Shown here: positions 42,557 to 52,224 of the stretch, in pieces
How positions within the stretch are numbered: position 1 is the stretch's first letter
How the letters are laid out: each line of letters opens with the position of its first letter
Assembly (NCBI RefSeq): GCF_001083785.1
Contig: NZ_LAVL01000028.1
Span: 1 to 64,000, forward strand
Source: Nonomuraea sp. SBT364
GTDB taxonomy: Bacteria; Actinomycetota; Actinomycetes; Streptosporangiales; Streptosporangiaceae
Direction: 5' to 3'
DNA: 64,000 bases
The notes under the pieces: model-generated
What the model was told of the DNA's origin: nothing
The model's input: only the letters and a program-made list of their open reading frames with translations
The model's database searches: none
Position numbers and translations under genes: made by a program

Positions 42557-43222
42557 ATTCGTGAATGTGCCGTCAACGGGATAAGGCTGACGTACCGTGA
42601 GGAAGGGGACGTGGCGGCGCCGGTGCTGGTGCTGCTGCACGGCCGGACCGCCGACCACAACGACTGGAACGGCATCACCCAGCACCTGGCCAGGCGCTAC
42701 CGCGTGCTGGCGCCCGACCTGCGCGGGCACGGCGCCAGCGAACACCCGGGCGCGTACGCCATCCCGGAGATGGCCGAGGACGTCGCCGGCCTCCTCGACG
42801 CCCTCGGCGTGGCGCGCGCGACGGTCGTCGGCCACTCGCTGGGCGGCATGGTCGCCTACCACCTGGCCATGAACCACCCCGGCCGGGTGACGCGCCTGGT
42901 CATCGAGGACTCGGCCGCGCCCGACCCGATGAGGGACCGCCCGCCGCTCGTGGAGGACGGCTCGACCGGGTTCGACTGGCGGATGATGCACGAGACCGAG
43001 CGGCAGTTCGTCGACCCCGACCCGGCCTGGTCGGCGGGGCTCGCCCGGATCACCGCCCCGACGCTGGTCATCTCGGGCGGCGCGGCCAGCCCCTTCCACG
43101 CCGAACGCCTGGCGGCCCGCATCCCCGGCGCCGAACTGGTGACGATCGAGGCCGGGCACCTGATCCACGTCACCGAACCCAAGGCGTTCAAGCGGGAACT
43201 GGACGCCTTCCTGACGTACTGA
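42554..43222 (+). CDS. Alpha/beta hydrolase
   Basis: A 222-aa alpha/beta-hydrolase-fold protein, shorter than most because the lid is reduced. The nucleophile elbow is VGHSLGGM (Ser95), the oxyanion region [13 protein letters not shown], and the His is in EAGHLIH near residue 201. The usual acid after strand 7 (GGxDxP) is missing: the sequence is SGGAASPFH. The acid may instead come from VIEDSAAP after strand 6. The substrate is unknown. It is divergent from the barbiturase-type gene and convergent with the TetR gene. Confidence 0.88.
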   Translation: MIRECAVNGIRLTYREEGDVAAPVLVLLHGRTADHNDWNGITQHLARRYRVLAPDLRGHGASEHPGAYAIPEMAEDVAGLLDALGVARATVVGHSLGGMVAYHLAMNHPGRVTRLVIEDSAAPDPMRDRPPLVEDGSTGFDWRMMHETERQFVDPDPAWSAGLARITAPTLVISGGAASPFHAERLAARIPGAELVTIEAGHLIHVTEPKAFKRELDAFLTY

Positions 43223-43228
43223 CCGGCG

Positions 43229-43768
43229 TCAGGCCAGGCAGGCGCGGAAGACCGCGGTGAGGCGCTGCACGACCTCGGCCCGGGGGGTCGTCGTGTTCGG
43301 GCCGAAGAGCTGGCGGAACTGGCCGCTGCCCATGACGATGGCGGTGGCGATCGTCGCCCGCAGTTCGGCGTCGTCGCCGGGCAGGCGGGCGGTGAGCGGC
43401 TCCAGGATGGCGGTCCTGACCCGGTCCTGGGTCAGGCTGCGGATCTCGGCGCTGGACCCCGACCGGCTGAGGGTGGCGAGCACCGGGCTGTCGGACTCGG
43501 AGCCGAGCCGGTCGGCGACGTATTCGGCCAGGCGCACGGCCAGGTCGTCGCCCTCGTCGAGCACGCCGGGGAAGCGCCCCTGCTGCGCCAGCACCTCGGC
43601 GAACAGCTCGCGCTTCGAGCCGAAATATCGGTTGATGAGCGCGACGTTGGCGTTGGCCTCGGCGGCGAGCATGCGCATCGTGACCTCGTCGTAGCCGTGC
43701 TCGGCGAACAGCAGGCGGGCCGCGTCGAGGATGCGCCGCCGGGTGCCCTCCCGGCTCCTTGGTTCCAC
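43229..43768 (-). CDS. TetR-family regulator
   Basis: A 179-aa TetR regulator. The helix-turn-helix is in ILDAARLLFAEHGYDEVTMR followed by MLAAEANANVALINRYFGSK (about residues 13-52). The C-terminal domain contains FGPNTTTPRAEVVQRL and is of the TetR_C type common in actinobacteria. It is divergent from the FUSC-type membrane protein gene 122 bp away and is its likely regulator. Confidence 0.9.
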   Translation of the reverse strand: MEPRSREGTRRRILDAARLLFAEHGYDEVTMRMLAAEANANVALINRYFGSKRELFAEVLAQQGRFPGVLDEGDDLAVRLAEYVADRLGSESDSPVLATLSRSGSSAEIRSLTQDRVRTAILEPLTARLPGDDAELRATIATAIVMGSGQFRQLFGPNTTTPRAEVVQRLTAVFRACLA

Positions 43769-43890
43769 GAAGATGACAATAGGGGCCGGGCCGGGATGGG
43801 CAGGCCAGGGCGACGCGGGAATACTGGTCGATATCGCCTACCTTGGACTGTGTGACCGTAATGTCATAAAGATCCGCCAAGGTGGGAAGG

Positions 43891-44976
43891 GTGGGAACGA
43901 AGCTCGGCGATCACATGCGGGAGCGGCTGCGGACGTTCGGGCTGACGGCTCCCTCGATCGCGCAGTCCGCCGTGGGCTCGGCCGTGGCGTGGATGATCGC
44001 CACGCAGTTCCTCGGGCACGCGCGCCCCTTCTTCGCCCCCATCGCGGTGCTCATCAGCGTCGGCATCGGCCTCGGCCAGCGGCTGCGCCGGGTGGCCGAA
44101 CTGGTGATCGGCGTCAGCCTCGGCGTCGGCGTCGGCGACCTGCTCGTCGCCTGGATCGGCTCCGGCCCCTGGCAGATCGCCCTCGTGGTGGCGCTGGCGA
44201 TGGCCACCGCCGTGCTGCTCGACAGCGGCGCGCTGTTCGTCGCGCAGGCCGCCTCGTCCGCCGTCCTGGTCGCGGCGGTGGTGCCCGGCGACGACATGGG
44301 CGGCTTCGACCGGATGCTGGACGCGCTCACCGGCGGCGTGGTCGGCCTGGCCGCCGTGGCCCTCATGCCCGCCAGCCCGCTGACGATCGCCGCCAAACAC
44401 GCCTCCGGGGTGCTCGACGCGCTGTCCACCGCGCTGGAGCAGGCCGCGGTGGCGATCGAGAAACGCGACGCCGACCTCGCCGCCGAGGCGCTGGAGGAGG
44501 CGCGCGGCACCCAGTCGGCCGTCGAGGAGTTCGGCCAGGCACTGCAGACGAGCAAGGAGATCATCATGATCTCCCCGATGCACTGGCACCGCCGCGCCCG
44601 GCTGGCCCGCTACGAGACCGCCGCCGAGCCCGTCGACCACGCGCTCAGGAACGCCCGCGTGCTGGCCCGCCGCACCCTGGCCGCGCTCGGCGAGTACCCC
44701 CCGCCGCCGCCCGCGCTGGCCGACTCGCTCCGCGAGGTCTCGGAGGCGGCGCTGCTGCTGCAACTGGAGCTCGGCGCGGGCCGCGAGCCCGTGCTGGCCA
44801 GGCAGGCCCTGCTCGCCGTCGCCACCCGCCAGCGGCCCGAACGCCTCGGCTTCTCCGCCGACGTGATCGTCGCGCAGCTCCGCTCGATCGTCGTCGACCT
44901 GCTCCGCGCCACCGGCACCGGCGAGGAGGAGTCGACGGCCGCGCTGCCTCCGGTCGACGTCCCGCCCCGCCCCTGA
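43891..44976 (+). CDS. FUSC/aromatic acid exporter-like membrane protein
   Basis: A 361-aa membrane protein of the FUSC/ArAE_1 type. Six hydrophobic helices fill the N-terminal half (PIAVLISVGIGLGQRLRRVA, VVALAMATAVLLDSG, LVAAVVPGDDMGGFDRML), and the C-terminal half is a helical cytoplasmic domain with many Ala, Glu and Leu residues. Members are linked to export of aromatic acids or to cell-envelope functions. I chose GTG 43891 because GGGAAGG lies upstream; GTG 43882 is in frame. The neighbouring divergent TetR gene probably controls it. Confidence 0.85.
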   Translation: MGTKLGDHMRERLRTFGLTAPSIAQSAVGSAVAWMIATQFLGHARPFFAPIAVLISVGIGLGQRLRRVAELVIGVSLGVGVGDLLVAWIGSGPWQIALVVALAMATAVLLDSGALFVAQAASSAVLVAAVVPGDDMGGFDRMLDALTGGVVGLAAVALMPASPLTIAAKHASGVLDALSTALEQAAVAIEKRDADLAAEALEEARGTQSAVEEFGQALQTSKEIIMISPMHWHRRARLARYETAAEPVDHALRNARVLARRTLAALGEYPPPPPALADSLREVSEAALLLQLELGAGREPVLARQALLAVATRQRPERLGFSADVIVAQLRSIVVDLLRATGTGEEESTAALPPVDVPPRP

Positions 44977-45086
44977 CGGCCGCCACCCGCTCACCGGCGC
45001 CACCGCCGGCAGCGGCTCGGCCAGGTCGCCGCCGCCGTAGCACACGGTCTCGGCGGCCGGTGGAAGGAGGCGGGACGCGGCGCGGG

Positions 45087-45103
45087 TAGTCTCGGACGCT
45101 GTG
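45087..45103 (+). promoter_or_regulatory. Leaderless promoter, SseB-like gene
   Basis: TAGTCT (45087-45092), eight bases, then GTG 45101. An AAGGAGG (45064-45070) is too far upstream to serve as ribosome site. Confidence 0.4.
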
Positions 45104-45634
45104 CCGAGCATTCCGCAGCCCCTCGATCCCGCAGACGACGGCGGCGCCGCGCCCGCCGTGGCCGCCGCCCTGGCCGACTACCAGCGGGAGGCGGCGGGCC
45201 CCGACCGGGTGCTCAACGCGCTGGCCGGCGCCCGGCTGCTGGTGCCCGTCGTGGCCCTGCTCACCGAGTCCGAGGTGGGCGAGCACGGGCTGCGGCAGGA
45301 GAAGGAGAGCGAGATGGCGCTGCCCAAGCTCGTCGGCCAGGACGGCAGGCAGGCCGTGCTCGCGTTCACCGGCGCCGAGCCGTTGGCCAGGTGGCGTCCC
45401 GACGCCCGCCCGATCCAGGCGAGCACGCTGCAGGTGTGCCGGGCGGCCGTGGGCGAGGAGGCGGCGGCCGTGGTCGTCGACGTGGCCGGGCCGGTGCCGT
45501 TCGTGATCGAGGGCGAGGTGCTGCAGGCGCTGGCGGCCATCGAGTCCGGCACCCTCGACCAGCTTCCCGGCGTCACCGTCGCGCGCGTCGAGCCGGTCGC
45601 CAGACGCCGCTGGTTCTCCCGCCGCCCGAACTGA
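45101..45634 (+). CDS. SseB-like protein
   Basis: A 177-aa protein with the N-terminal SseB-type domain common in actinobacteria. Recognisable elements are LLVPVVALLTESE, EKESEMALPKLVGQDGRQAV and LAFTGAEPLARWRPDARPI. The C-terminal part is a second small alpha/beta segment (AVVVDVAGPVPFVIEGEVL). SseB proteins are of unclear function in actinobacteria and are often encoded near the aro genes. Start GTG 45101 has no ribosome site and appears leaderless. Confidence 0.85.
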   Translation: MPSIPQPLDPADDGGAAPAVAAALADYQREAAGPDRVLNALAGARLLVPVVALLTESEVGEHGLRQEKESEMALPKLVGQDGRQAVLAFTGAEPLARWRPDARPIQASTLQVCRAAVGEEAAAVVVDVAGPVPFVIEGEVLQALAAIESGTLDQLPGVTVARVEPVARRRWFSRRPN

Positions 45635-45685
45635 GCGCCGGCGGCCCTCTCCGGGAATCACCCGGCGGACGAGCGCCCGCCCGCA

Positions 45686-45700
45686 TAGGGTCGGCCCGTG
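45686..45700 (+). promoter_or_regulatory. Leaderless promoter, prepilin peptidase
   Basis: TAGGGT (45686-45691), six bases, then GTG 45698, with no ribosome site. Confidence 0.5.
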
Positions 45701-46345
45701 CTCGCACTGCTGGGGGTGCTCGGCCTCGTCGCCGGCCGCTACGTCAGGACCCTGGCCGGCGCCTTCGGCCCCGACCCCGCCGACCACCGTGCCGACCACC
45801 GTGCCGGGGCCCGCGCCGCGTTGCGCGCCCTCGTGCGCACCGTCCCGGTCCCGGCCTGGCCGCCGATCCCGGAGGTGGCCACCGCCGCCGTCACCGTGCT
45901 GGTCGCCTGGCGGGCGGGCCTGCCGTACGTGTACGCCGCGGTGGCGGGCACGGCCCTGGCCGTCATCGACTGGCGCACCAGCCGGCTGCCCGACGTGATC
46001 ACGCTGCCCTCGTACCCGATACTCGCCCTGGCCCTGCTGCCCACCGGGGAGCTGCCCCGGGCGCTGCTCGGCGGGCTCGCGCTGGCCGCCGCGTACGGCG
46101 TGCTCTGGTTCGCCAGGCCCGCCGACCTGGGGCTGGGCGACGTCAAACTGGCCGGGCTGATCGGCCTGGCGTGCGGCGCGCTCGGCTGGCAGGCGTGGAC
46201 CGTCGCGGCCCTGGGCGGGCAGTTCCTGGGCGCCCTCTACGCCGCCGCCCTGCTGGTCACCCGGCGCGCCACGCGCACGACCCAGTTCCCGTTCGGGCCG
46301 TTCATGCTGCTCGGCGGCCTGGCCGGGCTCTGTCTCGGTGGATGA
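45698..46345 (+). CDS. Prepilin peptidase (A24 family), short form
   Basis: A 215-aa inner-membrane aspartic protease that cleaves type IV-like prepilins. The two catalytic aspartates are in [12 protein letters not shown] (D91) and [10 protein letters not shown] (about D148). The N-terminal methyltransferase domain of PilD is missing, as in many actinobacterial forms. Six to seven hydrophobic helices are seen. It lies just upstream of aroC, an arrangement conserved in actinobacteria; its pilin substrates are not in this window. Confidence 0.9.
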   Translation: MLALLGVLGLVAGRYVRTLAGAFGPDPADHRADHRAGARAALRALVRTVPVPAWPPIPEVATAAVTVLVAWRAGLPYVYAAVAGTALAVIDWRTSRLPDVITLPSYPILALALLPTGELPRALLGGLALAAAYGVLWFARPADLGLGDVKLAGLIGLACGALGWQAWTVAALGGQFLGALYAAALLVTRRATRTTQFPFGPFMLLGGLAGLCLGG

Positions 46346-46388
46346 ACGCCGGACATCTCACTGGGCCGCGCATGGAAGACTTGGAGAC

Positions 46389-47570
46389 ATGTTGCGCTGG
46401 TTGACTGCCGGAGAGTCCCACGGCCCCGAGCTCGTTGCCATTCTGGAAGGCCTGCCTGCCGGGGTCGAGGTGACCACGGCCGCCATCGACGAGGCGCTGC
46501 GCCGGCGCCGCCTCGGCTACGGGCGCGGCGCCCGCATGAAGTTCGAGCAGGACGAGGTGACGATCGTGGGCGGGGTGCGGCACGGCCGCACCATGGGCAG
46601 CCCCGTCGCCGTCCGCATCGGCAACACCGAGTGGCCCAAATGGGAGAAGGTCATGTCGGCCGACCCGGTCGACCCGGCCGAGCTGGAGGGCCTGGCGCGC
46701 AACGCGCCGCGCTCCCGGCCCCGCCCGGGTCACGCCGACCTGGCCGGCATGCAGAAATACGGCTTCGACGACGCCCGCCAGGTGCTCGACCGGGCCAGCG
46801 CCCGCGAGACGGCCGCCCGCGTGGCGCTCGGCGAGGTGGCCCGGCGCTTCCTCAAGCAGGCGCTCGGCGTCGACGTCGTCAGCCACGTCACCTCCATCGG
46901 CGACGCCCGGACCCCGGCCGAGGAGCTGCCCGGCCCCGGCGACCTGGCCCGCGTCGACGCCGACCCGGTCCGCTGCGCCGACCCGGCAGGCAGCGCCGCC
47001 ATGGTCGAGGTGATCGACCGCGCGCACAAGGACGGCGACACGCTCGGCGGCGTCGTCGAGGTGCTCGCCTACGGCCTGCCGCCCGGCCTCGGCAGCTACA
47101 CGCACTGGGACCGGCGCCTCGACTCACGCCTGGCCGGGGCCCTCATGGGCATCCAGGCGATCAAGGGCGTGGCGGTCGGCGACGGCTTCGAGACCGCCCG
47201 CAGGCCCGGCTCCCGCGCCCACGACGAGATCGCCTACACGACCCAGGACGGCGTGCGGCGCATCACCAACCGCGCGGGCGGCGTCGAGGGCGGCATGACC
47301 AACGGCGAGATCCTGCGCGTCAGCGCCGCGATGAAGCCCATCTCCACAGTGCCCAGGGCGCTGGCCACGATCGACGTCAAGACGGGCGAGGCGGCCAAGG
47401 CCCACCACGAGCGCTCCGACGTGTGCGCCGTCCCGGCGGCGGGCATCGTCGCCGAGGCGATGGTGGCGCTGGTGCTGGCCGACGCCGCCCTGGAGAAGTT
47501 CGGCGGCGACTCCGTGGAGGAAGTCGCCCGCAACCTGTCCGGCTACCTCTCTTCGATGGTGATCAAATGA
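46389..47570 (+). CDS. aroC: Chorismate synthase
   Basis: Last step of the shikimate pathway: EPSP to chorismate with reduced FMN. The 393-aa protein begins [15 protein letters not shown] and carries the family signatures [33 protein letters not shown] and [18 protein letters not shown] 46389 was chosen as the only start that gives the conserved N-terminus. Its stop overlaps aroK by four bases, and aroK overlaps aroB by four bases. Confidence 0.97.
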   Translation: MLRWLTAGESHGPELVAILEGLPAGVEVTTAAIDEALRRRRLGYGRGARMKFEQDEVTIVGGVRHGRTMGSPVAVRIGNTEWPKWEKVMSADPVDPAELEGLARNAPRSRPRPGHADLAGMQKYGFDDARQVLDRASARETAARVALGEVARRFLKQALGVDVVSHVTSIGDARTPAEELPGPGDLARVDADPVRCADPAGSAAMVEVIDRAHKDGDTLGGVVEVLAYGLPPGLGSYTHWDRRLDSRLAGALMGIQAIKGVAVGDGFETARRPGSRAHDEIAYTTQDGVRRITNRAGGVEGGMTNGEILRVSAAMKPISTVPRALATIDVKTGEAAKAHHERSDVCAVPAAGIVAEAMVALVLADAALEKFGGDSVEEVARNLSGYLSSMVIK

Positions 47571-48067
47571 CCAAGGCCGTGCTGATCGGCCCGCCCGGGT
47601 CGGGCAAGACCACTCTCGGCCGCCTGCTCGCCGAGCGGTTCGGCGTCGCCTTCCGCGACACCGACGCCGACGTCGAGGCGGCCGCGGGCAAGCCTGTCAG
47701 CGAGATCTTCATCGACGACGGCGAGGAGCGCTTCCGCGAGCTGGAGCACGAGGCCGTGCGGCGGGCCCTCGCCGAGCACGACGGCGTCCTGTCGCTCGGC
47801 GGCGGCGCGGTGCTGCACGCGGAGACGCAGGCCCTGCTCGCCGGTCATCCGGTCGTCTACCTGCAGGTGGGCCTGGCCGACGCGGTGCAGCGGGTCGGCC
47901 TCGCCTCGGCCCGGCCGCTGCTCGTGCTCAACCCGCGCAGCCAGCTCAAGCGGCTGATGGAGGAGCGCCGGCCCGTCTACGAGCGCCTGGCCGTCCTGAC
48001 CGTCGACACCGGCGGCCGCGACCCCGAAGAGCTCGCCGACGAGATCGTGAAAGGCCTGGGCGCGTGA
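47567..48067 (+). CDS. aroK: Shikimate kinase
   Basis: A 166-aa P-loop kinase that makes shikimate 3-phosphate. Walker [10 protein letters not shown] is at residues 8-16; the shikimate-binding DTDADVE, RFRELE and GGGA motifs follow in the expected order. The ATG overlaps the aroC stop and its own stop overlaps the aroB start, so the three enzymes are made in a coupled way. Confidence 0.97.
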   Translation: MTKAVLIGPPGSGKTTLGRLLAERFGVAFRDTDADVEAAAGKPVSEIFIDDGEERFRELEHEAVRRALAEHDGVLSLGGGAVLHAETQALLAGHPVVYLQVGLADAVQRVGLASARPLLVLNPRSQLKRLMEERRPVYERLAVLTVDTGGRDPEELADEIVKGLGA

Positions 48068-49152
48068 GTGTGACGCGGATCGCCGTGCGCGGCGACAGTC
48101 CGTACGAGGTCGTGGTGGGCACCGGTGTGCTCGGCGAGCTGCCGGGGCTGTTCAGGCCCGGTGTGCGCACCGTGGCGGTGATCCACCCGGCGAGCCTGCC
48201 GGAGATCTCCCGGCCGGTCTGCGCGGCGCTGTCCGACGCCGGGTTCGACGTGGTCGAGCTGCCCGTGCCCGACGGCGAGCAGGCCAAGAGCGTCGAGGTG
48301 GCCGCCCAGCTCTGGTCGGCGCTCGGCCGCTACGGCGTCACCCGCTCCGACGCGGTCGTCGGCGTGGGCGGCGGCGCGACCACCGACCTGGCCGGGTTCG
48401 TGGCCGGCACGTGGCTGCGCGGCCTCCAGGTCGTGCTCGTGCCCACCACGCTGCTGGCCATGGTCGACGCGGCCGTCGGCGGCAAGAACGGCATCGACAC
48501 GCCCGAGGGCAAGAACCTCGTGGGCACCTTCCTGCCCCCGGCCGGTGTGCTGTGCGACCTGGCGACGCTGCCCAGCATGCCGCGCGCCGACTACGTGGCC
48601 GGCCTCGCCGAGATCATCAAGGGCGGCTTCATCGCCGACCCGACGATCCTCATGCTCATCGAGGACGACCCCGACGCCGCCACCAGGCCGGAGGGGCGGC
48701 ACACGCGCGAGCTGATCGAGCGCAAGATCCAGGTCAAGGCCGACGTGGTGGGCGCCGACCTGCGCGAGGCCGGGCTGCGCGAGATCCTCAACTACGGCCA
48801 CACGCTCGCGCACGCCATCGAGCGGGCCGAGAGCTACCGCATGCGCCACGGCGAGGCGGTCGCCATCGGCATGGTGTTCGCCGCCGAGCTGTCCAGGCTC
48901 GACGGCCGCATCGGGCCCGACCTGGTCGAGCGCACCCGCTCCATCCTGACGTCGGTCGGCCTGCCCACCGCCTACCGTGCCGACGCCTGGCCGCAGCTGC
49001 GCGACCACATGCGCCTGGACAAGAAGAACCGCGGCGCCAAGCAGCGCTTCGTCGTGCTCGACGGCCTGGCCCGGCCGGGCCGTCTGGAAGACCCGCCCGA
49101 GGAGCTTTTGGAAGCCGCCTACCGTGCGGTCGCGCGTGTCACCGGGCATTAA
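48064..49152 (+). CDS. aroB: 3-dehydroquinate synthase
   Basis: A 362-aa NAD- and zinc-dependent enzyme that converts DAHP to 3-dehydroquinate. Signatures include GVGGGATTDLAGFVA, VPTTLLAMVDAAVGGKNGID, the metal-binding region NYGHTLAHAIE and HGEAVAIGMVFA. The GTG start overlaps aroK by four bases. In many actinobacteria aroQ follows; here an SGNH hydrolase does. Confidence 0.97.
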   Translation: MSVTRIAVRGDSPYEVVVGTGVLGELPGLFRPGVRTVAVIHPASLPEISRPVCAALSDAGFDVVELPVPDGEQAKSVEVAAQLWSALGRYGVTRSDAVVGVGGGATTDLAGFVAGTWLRGLQVVLVPTTLLAMVDAAVGGKNGIDTPEGKNLVGTFLPPAGVLCDLATLPSMPRADYVAGLAEIIKGGFIADPTILMLIEDDPDAATRPEGRHTRELIERKIQVKADVVGADLREAGLREILNYGHTLAHAIERAESYRMRHGEAVAIGMVFAAELSRLDGRIGPDLVERTRSILTSVGLPTAYRADAWPQLRDHMRLDKKNRGAKQRFVVLDGLARPGRLEDPPEELLEAAYRAVARVTGH

Positions 49153-49221
49153 CGTGTGTGGGCCACTACAGTCGTGGCCCACGCCGCAGCACGACGAAAA
49201 AGCGGAGATGAACAGCAGGTC

Positions 49222-49977
49222 ATGAGGCATTACGGCTCCTTCGTGGCGCTCGGTGACAGTTTCACCGAGGGCTTGAACGACCCCGGCACCAACGGCCACT
49301 ACCGAGGCTGGGCCGACCGGGTGGCAGAACGGCTCGCCCAGGACGATCCGTCGTTCCGCTACGCCAATCTGGCGGTGCGCGGCAGGCTGCTCGACCAGAT
49401 CGTCGGGGAGCAGGTCCCGCTCGCCGTCCAGATGGCCCCCGATCTGGTGAGCCTCTGCGCCGGCGGCAACGACCTGCTGCGGCCCGGCAGCGACCCGGAC
49501 GTGATGGCCAAGCGCCTGGCCGGCGCGGTGCGCGAGCTGCGCTCCTGCGGCGCCGACGTGCTGCTGTTCACCGGCGTCGACCCGCGTGACACGCCGCTCA
49601 TGCGGCGGCTGCGCGGCCGCTTCGCCATCTTCTACCTGCACGTGCGCTCCATCGCCGACCTCTACGGGTGCCACCTGGTGGACCAGTGGTCGATGCAGGG
49701 GCTGCGCGACTGGCGGGCCTGGAGCGAGGACCGCCTCCACATGAACGCCGACGGTCATAGGCTCGTCGCCGCCCGGGTGCTCGACGTCCTCGGCGTGCCC
49801 TTCGACGACTGGCACAAGTCCTGGCCCCAGCGGGCCGTGGATCCCCGTGCCCGCCGCAAGGAGGACGCCCAGTGGATCCGCGAGCACCTGGTGCCGTGGA
49901 TGTCTCGCCGGCTGCGCGGCGTCTCCTCGGGCGACGGGCTCTCGCCGAAGCGTCCCGAGCTGTCCGAGTGGTCCTGA
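49222..49977 (+). CDS. SGNH/GDSL hydrolase
   Basis: A 251-aa esterase or lipase of the SGNH family without a signal peptide. Block I is VALGDSFTEGL (Ser13), block III GGND (near residue 82), and block V DRLHMNADGHRL with the catalytic Asp and His. The C-terminal extension after residue 200 is basic (RKEDAQWIREHLVPWMSRRL). ATG 49222 has GCAGG a few bases upstream. A strong bidirectional hairpin separates it from the convergent dinG gene. Confidence 0.9.
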   Translation: MRHYGSFVALGDSFTEGLNDPGTNGHYRGWADRVAERLAQDDPSFRYANLAVRGRLLDQIVGEQVPLAVQMAPDLVSLCAGGNDLLRPGSDPDVMAKRLAGAVRELRSCGADVLLFTGVDPRDTPLMRRLRGRFAIFYLHVRSIADLYGCHLVDQWSMQGLRDWRAWSEDRLHMNADGHRLVAARVLDVLGVPFDDWHKSWPQRAVDPRARRKEDAQWIREHLVPWMSRRLRGVSSGDGLSPKRPELSEWS

Positions 49978-49997
49978 GTCCTTCCCCGGTCACCTGA

Positions 49998-50027
49998 CGA
50001 TCCTGTACGGCGTGCCGTACAGGATCG
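49998..50027. terminator. Bidirectional hairpin terminator
   Basis: CGATCCTGTACGGC (49998-50011) and its exact complement GCCGTACAGGATCG (50014-50027) leave a two-base centre. It lies between convergent genes (SGNH hydrolase and dinG), in the position of a shared terminator. Confidence 0.75.
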
Positions 50028-50031
50028 CCGC

Positions 50032-52020
50032 TCATTCGGCGGAGAGCCGCTTGAGGGCGGCGCGCGGGACGGCGGGGTCGGTGGTGCGCCAGAACGGCGG
50101 GAGAGAGCCCATCAGGAAGCCGCTGTAGCGGGCGGTGGCCAGCCGGGGGTCGAGGACGGCGATGACGCCCTTGTCGTCCTGCGAGCGCAGGAGGCGGCCG
50201 GCGCCCTGGGCGAGCAGGAGGGCGGCGTGGGTGGCGGCCACGGTCATGAAGCCGTTGCCGCCGCGGGCCGCCACGTGGCGCTGCCGGGCCGAGGTGAGCG
50301 GGTCGTCGGGGCGGGGGAACGGGACGCGGTCGATGATGACCAGCCGCAGCGACGGCCCGGGCACGTCCACGCCCTGCCAGAGCGACAGGGTGCCGAACAG
50401 GCAGGTCTCCTCGTCCTCGGCGAACTGCTTGACCAGCAGCATGGTCGAGTCGTCGCCCTGGCACAGCAGCGGCACCTTCAGGCGGTCGCGCAGCGCCTCG
50501 GTGGCGGCCTTGGCGGCCCGCATGGAGGAGAACAGCCCGAGCGTGCGCCCGCCCGCGGCCTCGATCAGCTCGGTGATCTCGTCCAGGTAGGCCTGCGGGA
50601 GGCCGTCGCGGCCGGGCTGGGGCAGGTGCTTGGCGACGTAGAGGATGCCCGCGCGGGGATGGTCGAACGGGGAGCCGACGTCCATGCCCTGCCAGCCCTT
50701 GTCGCCCAGCCCCCACTGCCGCGCCATGCCGTCGAACGTGCCGCCGAGCGCCAGCGTGGCCGAGGTGAGCACCACGGTGCGGTCGCCGAACAGCTTGTCG
50801 CGCAGCATGCCGCCCACGTTGAGCGGGGCCACGCGCAGCATCGGCGGGCGGCGGTCGGTGCCGCCCTCCAGCCACACCACCTCGGCCCGGTCGGCCTCCG
50901 AGGCGTGCCCGTAGGCCTCCAGCATGCGCACCGCCGTGTCGTGCACCTCGTCGAGCGCGGTGAAGGCGGCCTTGCGCTGGCCGGCGCGGTCGGGGTCGTC
51001 CTTGTCGCCGCCGCGCGGCCCGAGGGCCGTCAGGCAGCGGGCGGCGCTGTCGCGCACCAGCGCGAGCGTCAGGCCGAGCACCTCGGGCAGTTCGTCCACG
51101 CGGCCCGGCGGGGCGGCCGCCAGCAGCGCCTTGAGGTCTTCGCCCGCCTCCAGGAGCTGGTCGGCGACCGGCTGGTCGATGAGGCGGCCCACGCGGCGCA
51201 CGGCCAGCGACACCGAGCTCTCCGACAGCTCGCTCGTCACCACCGAGGTGACCCGGTCGACCAGCTCGTGCGCCTCGTCGACGACGACGAGCTCGTGCTC
51301 GGGCAGCACCGGCAGGTCGCCCATGGCGTCGATGGCCAGCAGCGCGTGGTTGGTGACGACCACGTCGACCTCGCCGGCCCGCGCCCTGGCCAGCTCGGCG
51401 AAGCACTCGGGGCCGCTCGGGCAGCGGGTGGCGCCCAGGCACTCCTGGGCGCTGACGGAGAACTGCCGCCAGGCCTGCTCGCTCACGCCGGGGACCAGCT
51501 CGTCGCGGTCGCCGGTCTCGGTCTCGTCGGCCCACTCCTGGATGCGCTGGACCATCCGGCCGGTCGCGCTGACCTCGCGCGGGTCGAACAGCTGGTCCTG
51601 CTCGTCCTCCTCCGGCCAGCCCGCGGTGGCCTTGTAGCGGCACAGGTAGTTGCGGCGGCCCTTGAGTATGGCGAACGTGGGCTCGTGCGGCAGCTCCTTG
51701 GCCAGTGCCTCGGACAGGCGGGGCAGGTCGCGGTCGACGAGCTGGCGCTGCAGCGCGATCGTGGCCGTGGAGACCACCACGGGGGTGTCGGTGTCCATGG
51801 CGTGCCGGATCGAGGGCACCAGGTAGGCCAGTGACTTGCCGGTGCCGGTGCCCGCCTGGACGGCCAGGTGCTCCTCGTCGTCGATGGCCTGTTGCACGGC
51901 CTTGACCATGGTGATCTGGCCCTGGCGTTCGCTCCCTCCGAGAGCGTCGACCGCGATGCTGAGCAGTGAGTCCGCTGACGGGAGATGGGAGTCCGGCACG
52001 GCAGTAAACGCTACCCGCAT
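50032..52020 (-). CDS. dinG: ATP-dependent DNA helicase, DinG/XPD family
   Basis: A 662-aa superfamily 2 helicase. Walker A is QAGTGTGKSLAYL (AGTGTGKS, residues 56-63), the DEAH box is VVVDEAHELVD (248-251), and the iron-sulfur domain between them contains cysteines in LCRYKATAG, ECLGATRCPSGPECF. The C-terminal motifs LFGTLSLWQGVDVPG and QGAGRLLR are present. The start at ATG 52020 precedes the Q-like region; GTG eight codons on is an option. DinG-type enzymes unwind forked or structured DNA during repair. Confidence 0.92.
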   Translation of the reverse strand: MRVAFTAVPDSHLPSADSLLSIAVDALGGSERQGQITMVKAVQQAIDDEEHLAVQAGTGTGKSLAYLVPSIRHAMDTDTPVVVSTATIALQRQLVDRDLPRLSEALAKELPHEPTFAILKGRRNYLCRYKATAGWPEEDEQDQLFDPREVSATGRMVQRIQEWADETETGDRDELVPGVSEQAWRQFSVSAQECLGATRCPSGPECFAELARARAGEVDVVVTNHALLAIDAMGDLPVLPEHELVVVDEAHELVDRVTSVVTSELSESSVSLAVRRVGRLIDQPVADQLLEAGEDLKALLAAAPPGRVDELPEVLGLTLALVRDSAARCLTALGPRGGDKDDPDRAGQRKAAFTALDEVHDTAVRMLEAYGHASEADRAEVVWLEGGTDRRPPMLRVAPLNVGGMLRDKLFGDRTVVLTSATLALGGTFDGMARQWGLGDKGWQGMDVGSPFDHPRAGILYVAKHLPQPGRDGLPQAYLDEITELIEAAGGRTLGLFSSMRAAKAATEALRDRLKVPLLCQGDDSTMLLVKQFAEDEETCLFGTLSLWQGVDVPGPSLRLVIIDRVPFPRPDDPLTSARQRHVAARGGNGFMTVAATHAALLLAQGAGRLLRSQDDKGVIAVLDPRLATARYSGFLMGSLPPFWRTTDPAVPRAALKRLSAE

Positions 52021-52224
52021 TCCGGGGTCGCCGCGCCGAACGCGGCGTGACCGGCCATACGCATCCCGGCGTTCACGGGCCCGTCCGCCGCCGCCCATGG
52101 CACACTGGCCGTCGGTGCTCCAACTGGTCATGGAGTGACCTGCGGGGGTATCGGTGGAGATGGTTTTGTAGGCTTCTCCGGGGTTGAGTGGACGTATTAG
52201 GGCTGGATGTGCAGGATGTCTGCC
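52021..52224. other. Divergent gap between dinG and prion-like gene
   Basis: 204 bp with no credible gene. It must hold the promoters of dinG (minus) and the prion-like gene (plus), but I cannot place -35/-10 boxes with confidence. Confidence 0.3.

Noticed and set aside
43854..43861. GACCGTAA half-site before the FUSC-type gene
   Set aside because: The matching left half is absent, and the gene is outside the propeller region; a single 8-base match is expected by chance.
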